64,000 nucleotides of DNA from Dehalococcoidia bacterium. Its GTDB lineage: Bacteria > Chloroflexota > Dehalococcoidia > GIF9 > UBA5629. The translations under genes were made by a program, and so were the position numbers. Positions 60,802 through 64,000 of this stretch are shown here, piece after piece (positions within the stretch are counted from its first letter, which is position 1; the number at the start of each line of letters is the position of its first letter). The notes beneath the pieces were generated by a model that worked only from the letters and a program-made list of their open reading frames with translations, searched no databases and was not told the DNA's origin. The stretch is taken from assembly GCA_041653995.1 (NCBI GenBank), contig JBAZEK010000001.1, positions 372,001 to 436,000 of the forward strand. Reading direction: 5' to 3'.

Positions 60802-61227
60802 ATGGATATCAATACCATAGGAAAGAATAAGGTCAAGCCGGGGCTGCCCAAGCTGTCTCCCGGCGATAACGTTCGCGTGAGCTTCAAAGTCAAGGAGGCC
60901 AGCCGCGAGAGGCTGCAGACATTCCCGGGGCTGATTATTAAAGTTACCAGGCACAATTCCGGAGGTAATTTTACAGTCCGCAGGGTGACATCGGGTATAG
61001 GTGTTGAACATACATTTCCACTGGCTTCTCCACTGCTGGACAAGATCGAAGTCGTGCGCCATGGAAAAGTCAGGCGCAGCAAGCTGTACTACATCAGACG
61101 GCTGAGCACCAAGGAAGCCAGGCTCAAGGAAAGGCGTGAAAGGATCTCGGAGGCGACCTCGCCGACCCCGGTTGAAGATATGTTGACTGCCCCCGTGCCT
61201 GAGGCTCCCGCAAGCGAAGCCGAATAA
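60802..61227 (+). CDS. rplS: 50S ribosomal protein L19
   Basis: Ribosomal protein at the 30S-50S interface. The core (residues 1-108) has LSPGDNVRVSFKVKE, ERLQTFPGLII, FTVRRVTSGIGVEHTFPLASPLLDKIEVVRHGKVRRSKLYY, all conserved. At 141 residues it carries a 25-30 residue acidic Pro/Ala/Glu tail beyond the usual 115. AAAGGAAAGGA lies before the ATG. Confidence 0.97.
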   Translation: MDINTIGKNKVKPGLPKLSPGDNVRVSFKVKEASRERLQTFPGLIIKVTRHNSGGNFTVRRVTSGIGVEHTFPLASPLLDKIEVVRHGKVRRSKLYYIRRLSTKEARLKERRERISEATSPTPVEDMLTAPVPEAPASEAE

Positions 61228-61232
61228 GCTGG

Positions 61233-63461
61233 ATGCGATTTGCTGAGGTAGCCGTCGGCGCAGCCGGCGGCCACCGACATACGTTCACCTATTCCATTCC
61301 TCCAACGCTTCGAATAGAGCCCGGCTGTGCGGTGCTCGTGCCGTTCGGACCGAGAGTTGTACGCGGCATAGTTATCGGGCTTTCGGAAACATCCACAGTT
61401 ACCGAGACACGTGATATTATCAGCTGCAGCTCACCCCTTCCGCTGATCAGCTCCGAACGTATCAGCCTGGCATCCTGGATTGCCGACTACTACGTAGCTC
61501 CCGTGTTCAGCGCCCTTGCTCTCATGCTGCCTCCTGGATTCAACAGCAAAAGGCAGGTAAATCCCAAGCATCAAAGATTCCTTATATTAGATGTCGCAGG
61601 TGAAGAGCTGTCCCCAATTTTGGAGAAACTGAAAAGAGCACGGGCTATTAAACAGGCAGGCGTTTTAGAGATGTTGCACGCTGCAGGCGGCAAAATGCAG
61701 TCCGTCCTGGCTCTGAAAAAAGTCGGGGGTGGTCGAGAGGTGATAACGGCTTTGCAATCGAGACGGTTGATACGAGAGGTCAGTGAGGAAGTGTTTCGTG
61801 ATCCTATAACCAGGACCGATCATCCGCTCGAATTTCCTCTGCAGTTTACCGATGGCCAGCAGACGGCCTGGAATCCCATCAGGGACAGTATACAGGCGGA
61901 CGGTGGTAAGGCTGCAACAGCCGTATTTCTGTTGCATGGTGTGACCGGAAGCGGCAAGACCGAACTTTATCTTCAGGCCCTGGCCGACGTGGTTAAATTG
62001 GGAAGGAAAGGCATATGTCTGGTACCGGAGATATCTTTGACACCCCAGGTGATCGACCGTTTCTTTGCCAGGTTCCCGGGCAGGGTTGCCGTGATGCATA
62101 GCGCACTCACGGCAGGCGAATTGTACGATGAATGGCATCGCATTGCCCGCGGCGATTTCGATATAGTTATCGGACCGCGCAGTGCCATATTCGCTCCTCA
62201 GCCGAACCTGGGCCTTATCATTGTGGATGAGGAGCACGAGTGGGCTTATAAACAGTCCGAGAAGTCGCCGCGTTATCATGCCCGTGAAGTGGCTATCCAG
62301 TTGGCACGCCTGACCGACTCGGTGCTGATAATGGGCAGCGCCACACCTGATGTGGAGACCTATTATCGCGCTACACGATCAGAATTTGAACTTGTTGAGT
62401 TGTCGGAGAGGATAACGCCTCTGGGCATATCACCACTACCTGAGGTGGACATAGTAGACATGAGGCATGAGCTTAAAAGCGGCAACCATGGCATTTTCAG
62501 CCGCGCCCTGCAAGCAGCTATGACAGAATCCCTTAACCGTCATGAGCAGATCATTCTATTTATTAATCGTAGAGGCCGGGCCACTTTCATTGCATGCCGG
62601 GATTGCGGATATGTTATGAACTGCAGGCGCTGTTCGGGCGCTCTGACCTACCATTACGCGGAGAAACGCCTCATTTGCCACCGCTGCCGGCGATCGTATC
62701 CTGTCCCACGCAAATGTCCCCGGTGCTCCGGTAGGGAGATCAAGTATTTTGGAATCGGCACCGAATCTGTGGAGGCGGAATGCCGCAAGCTTTTCCCCGG
62801 CGCCGGTGTAATTCGTTTTGATAGCGATGCTGTCACGGGTACGGCAGCTTTTCAGGAGGTAGTAAACTCCTTCCGTAGCCGGAGTATCGATATTTTGGTT
62901 GGGACGCAGATGCTGGCTAAAGGGCTGGACTTTCCCGGCGTTTCATTGGTCGGAATCGTGAGCGCGGACACAAATCTGAATTTGCCCGACTTCAGGTCAG
63001 GGGAGAGGACCTTTCAACTGCTCTGCCAGGTAGAAGGCCGGGCTGGCCGTGGTATCTTCAGGGGTAGAGCTATAGTTCAGACCTATAACCCGGACTACTA
63101 TGCAGTGAAGTTCGCAGCAAGGCATGATTATGCCGGTTTTTATAACAGTGAAATCCGCTACAGACGAGAATTCGGTTATCCGCCCTTTAACAGCATAGCA
63201 AGGATGGTTTTCAGCCACTCCAACGAAAGCAAATGCTTTAAAGAAGCGGAGCGCAGGGCCGGTTTATTAAGCCAGACGATAGCTGAAAAAGGGCTGACCG
63301 GAATCAAAATAATCGGGCCGGCCCCGGCTTACGTAATGAAACTCCGGGGCAAATTCCAGGTGCAAATCATTTTATTGGGACATGAACTGCATGATCTGTT
63401 GCGGGACGTCGATTTACCGGAGGGCTGGATTTTGGACGTTGACCCTGTGGGTATGCTTTAA
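61233..63461 (+). CDS. priA: Primosomal protein N' (replication restart helicase)
   Basis: Helicase that reloads the replisome at stalled forks. 742 residues. N-terminal fork-binding domain (1-105) and winged helix, then helicase motifs: GVTGSGKTELYLQAL (Walker A, about 236-250), DEEHEWAYKQ (about 331), GSATPDVET, and the eight-cysteine zinc domain with CRDCGYVMNCRRCSGALTYH and CHRCRRSYPVPRKCPRCSG (about 453-500). GRAGRG-type motif VI reads EGRAGRG. It begins five bases after rplS. Confidence 0.96.
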   Translation: MRFAEVAVGAAGGHRHTFTYSIPPTLRIEPGCAVLVPFGPRVVRGIVIGLSETSTVTETRDIISCSSPLPLISSERISLASWIADYYVAPVFSALALMLPPGFNSKRQVNPKHQRFLILDVAGEELSPILEKLKRARAIKQAGVLEMLHAAGGKMQSVLALKKVGGGREVITALQSRRLIREVSEEVFRDPITRTDHPLEFPLQFTDGQQTAWNPIRDSIQADGGKAATAVFLLHGVTGSGKTELYLQALADVVKLGRKGICLVPEISLTPQVIDRFFARFPGRVAVMHSALTAGELYDEWHRIARGDFDIVIGPRSAIFAPQPNLGLIIVDEEHEWAYKQSEKSPRYHAREVAIQLARLTDSVLIMGSATPDVETYYRATRSEFELVELSERITPLGISPLPEVDIVDMRHELKSGNHGIFSRALQAAMTESLNRHEQIILFINRRGRATFIACRDCGYVMNCRRCSGALTYHYAEKRLICHRCRRSYPVPRKCPRCSGREIKYFGIGTESVEAECRKLFPGAGVIRFDSDAVTGTAAFQEVVNSFRSRSIDILVGTQMLAKGLDFPGVSLVGIVSADTNLNLPDFRSGERTFQLLCQVEGRAGRGIFRGRAIVQTYNPDYYAVKFAARHDYAGFYNSEIRYRREFGYPPFNSIARMVFSHSNESKCFKEAERRAGLLSQTIAEKGLTGIKIIGPAPAYVMKLRGKFQVQIILLGHELHDLLRDVDLPEGWILDVDPVGML

Positions 63462-63470
63462 TTATTTATC

Positions 63471-63950
63471 ATGGCAGTGCTTAAGATTCGCACTAATCCC
63501 GACCCTGTTTTACGGAAAAAAGCCGTGAAGGTCACCAGCATAGATGATTCGGTACGCAAGCTTATCGATAACATGATCGAGACATTGCGGAAATCATCCG
63601 GAGTTGGCCTGGCCGCAAATCAGGTGGGTGTACCATTGCGTATCGTGGTCATACAGGTCCCGGAAGAAGAATTACTTGTATTGATTAATCCTGAGATTGT
63701 CGAGACCACAGGGTCGCGCACGGTTGTTGAAGGATGCCTGAGTATACCGGGATACCAGGCTGAGATATGCAGGGCAGAGGCCGTTAAGGTTAAAGCGAAG
63801 GGGCGCAGTGGCAAACTGATACGCAGAAAGGCCTCCGACCTTTTAGCGCAAGCCATACAACACGAGGTGGATCACCTGAACGGTGTGCTGTATATCGATT
63901 ATCTCGACGATATGAGCCAGCTGGTGAAAATCGCTTCCGAATCTGACTGA
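63471..63950 (+). CDS. def: Peptide deformylase
   Basis: Removes the formyl group from nascent proteins. 159 residues. All three motifs are present: GVGLAANQVG (44-53), EGCLSIPG with metal ligand C89 (87-94) and QHEVDHLNG with H131, E132 and H135 (130-138). Nine bases after priA, so probably in the same operon; fmt, its frequent partner, would lie past the window end. Confidence 0.97.
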   Translation: MAVLKIRTNPDPVLRKKAVKVTSIDDSVRKLIDNMIETLRKSSGVGLAANQVGVPLRIVVIQVPEEELLVLINPEIVETTGSRTVVEGCLSIPGYQAEICRAEAVKVKAKGRSGKLIRRKASDLLAQAIQHEVDHLNGVLYIDYLDDMSQLVKIASESD

Positions 63951-64000
63951 AGGAATCGCCGGATTTGTATCAGCCGGTCCAATCCATTTCAACTACGAAT

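Noticed and set aside
61665..62279. 204-codon open frame opposite priA
   Set aside because: Antisense shadow over the conserved helicase motifs of priA.
1..64000. CRISPR arrays, insertion sequences, prophage or integrase genes
   Set aside because: No regularly spaced repeats, transposase motifs or phage genes were seen anywhere in the window.

Overview
The window looks like a chromosomal segment of a Chloroflexota bacterium, most likely Dehalococcoidia or a close relative. This is an inference from gene content, not a database result. The points behind it are a vitamin-B12-dependent (class II) ribonucleotide reductase next to nrdR; a division cluster (mraZ, rsmH, ftsA, ftsZ) with no mur or penicillin-binding-protein genes; a large Asp-box surface protein; and a type IV pilus locus with no outer-membrane secretin. 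Codon use looks even and I see no phage, insertion sequence or CRISPR array.

Layout. 1-3346 (minus): MacB-type ABC exporter with lipoprotein adaptor. 3442-5139 (minus): carbonic-anhydrase-like protein, two 64-residue membrane proteins around a zinc-ribbon protein, and a YjbQ-family protein. 5136-12227 (minus): pyrimidine operon pyrR-pyrB-pyrC-carB-pyrK behind a PyrR-binding hairpin and terminator (12228-12388). 12518-17038: pepA, two metallo-beta-lactamase-fold proteins, rnc, tRNA-Gln and tRNA-Glu. 17117-24730: nitroreductase, CHASE4-type GGDEF protein, hydrolase, MarC protein, rubrerythrin, nadE, gpmA. 24840-31203: a second ABC exporter, two paralogous glycosyltransferases, an alpha/alpha-toroid-like protein and a methyltransferase. 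31346-34681: Asp-box surface protein.

35017-50418 is a nearly complete type IV pilus locus: pilB, pilC, two tandem copies of a three-gene pseudopilin/PilX cassette, pilO-like, a pilM-pilN fusion, pilT, major pilin pilA on the opposite strand, an O-antigen-ligase-like membrane protein with TPRs, and pilD. It is followed by an unclassified structured RNA (about 50517-50644) with its own consensus promoter.

50646-59724 (minus): a GAF / nuclease-like / phosphoribosyltransferase fusion, nrdJ and nrdR behind two NrdR boxes, then ftsZ, ftsA, a 44-residue membrane protein, rsmH, mraZ and a helix-turn-helix gene behind an array of MraZ boxes. 60029-63950 (plus): trmD, rplS, priA, def, with def complete before the window ends.

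The points most worth a second look are the structured RNA, the GAF-nuclease-HPRT fusion, the duplicated pseudopilin cassette with a lectin-like insert in one copy, the mur-less division cluster with its tiny membrane protein, and the well-preserved MraZ, NrdR and PyrR control regions.
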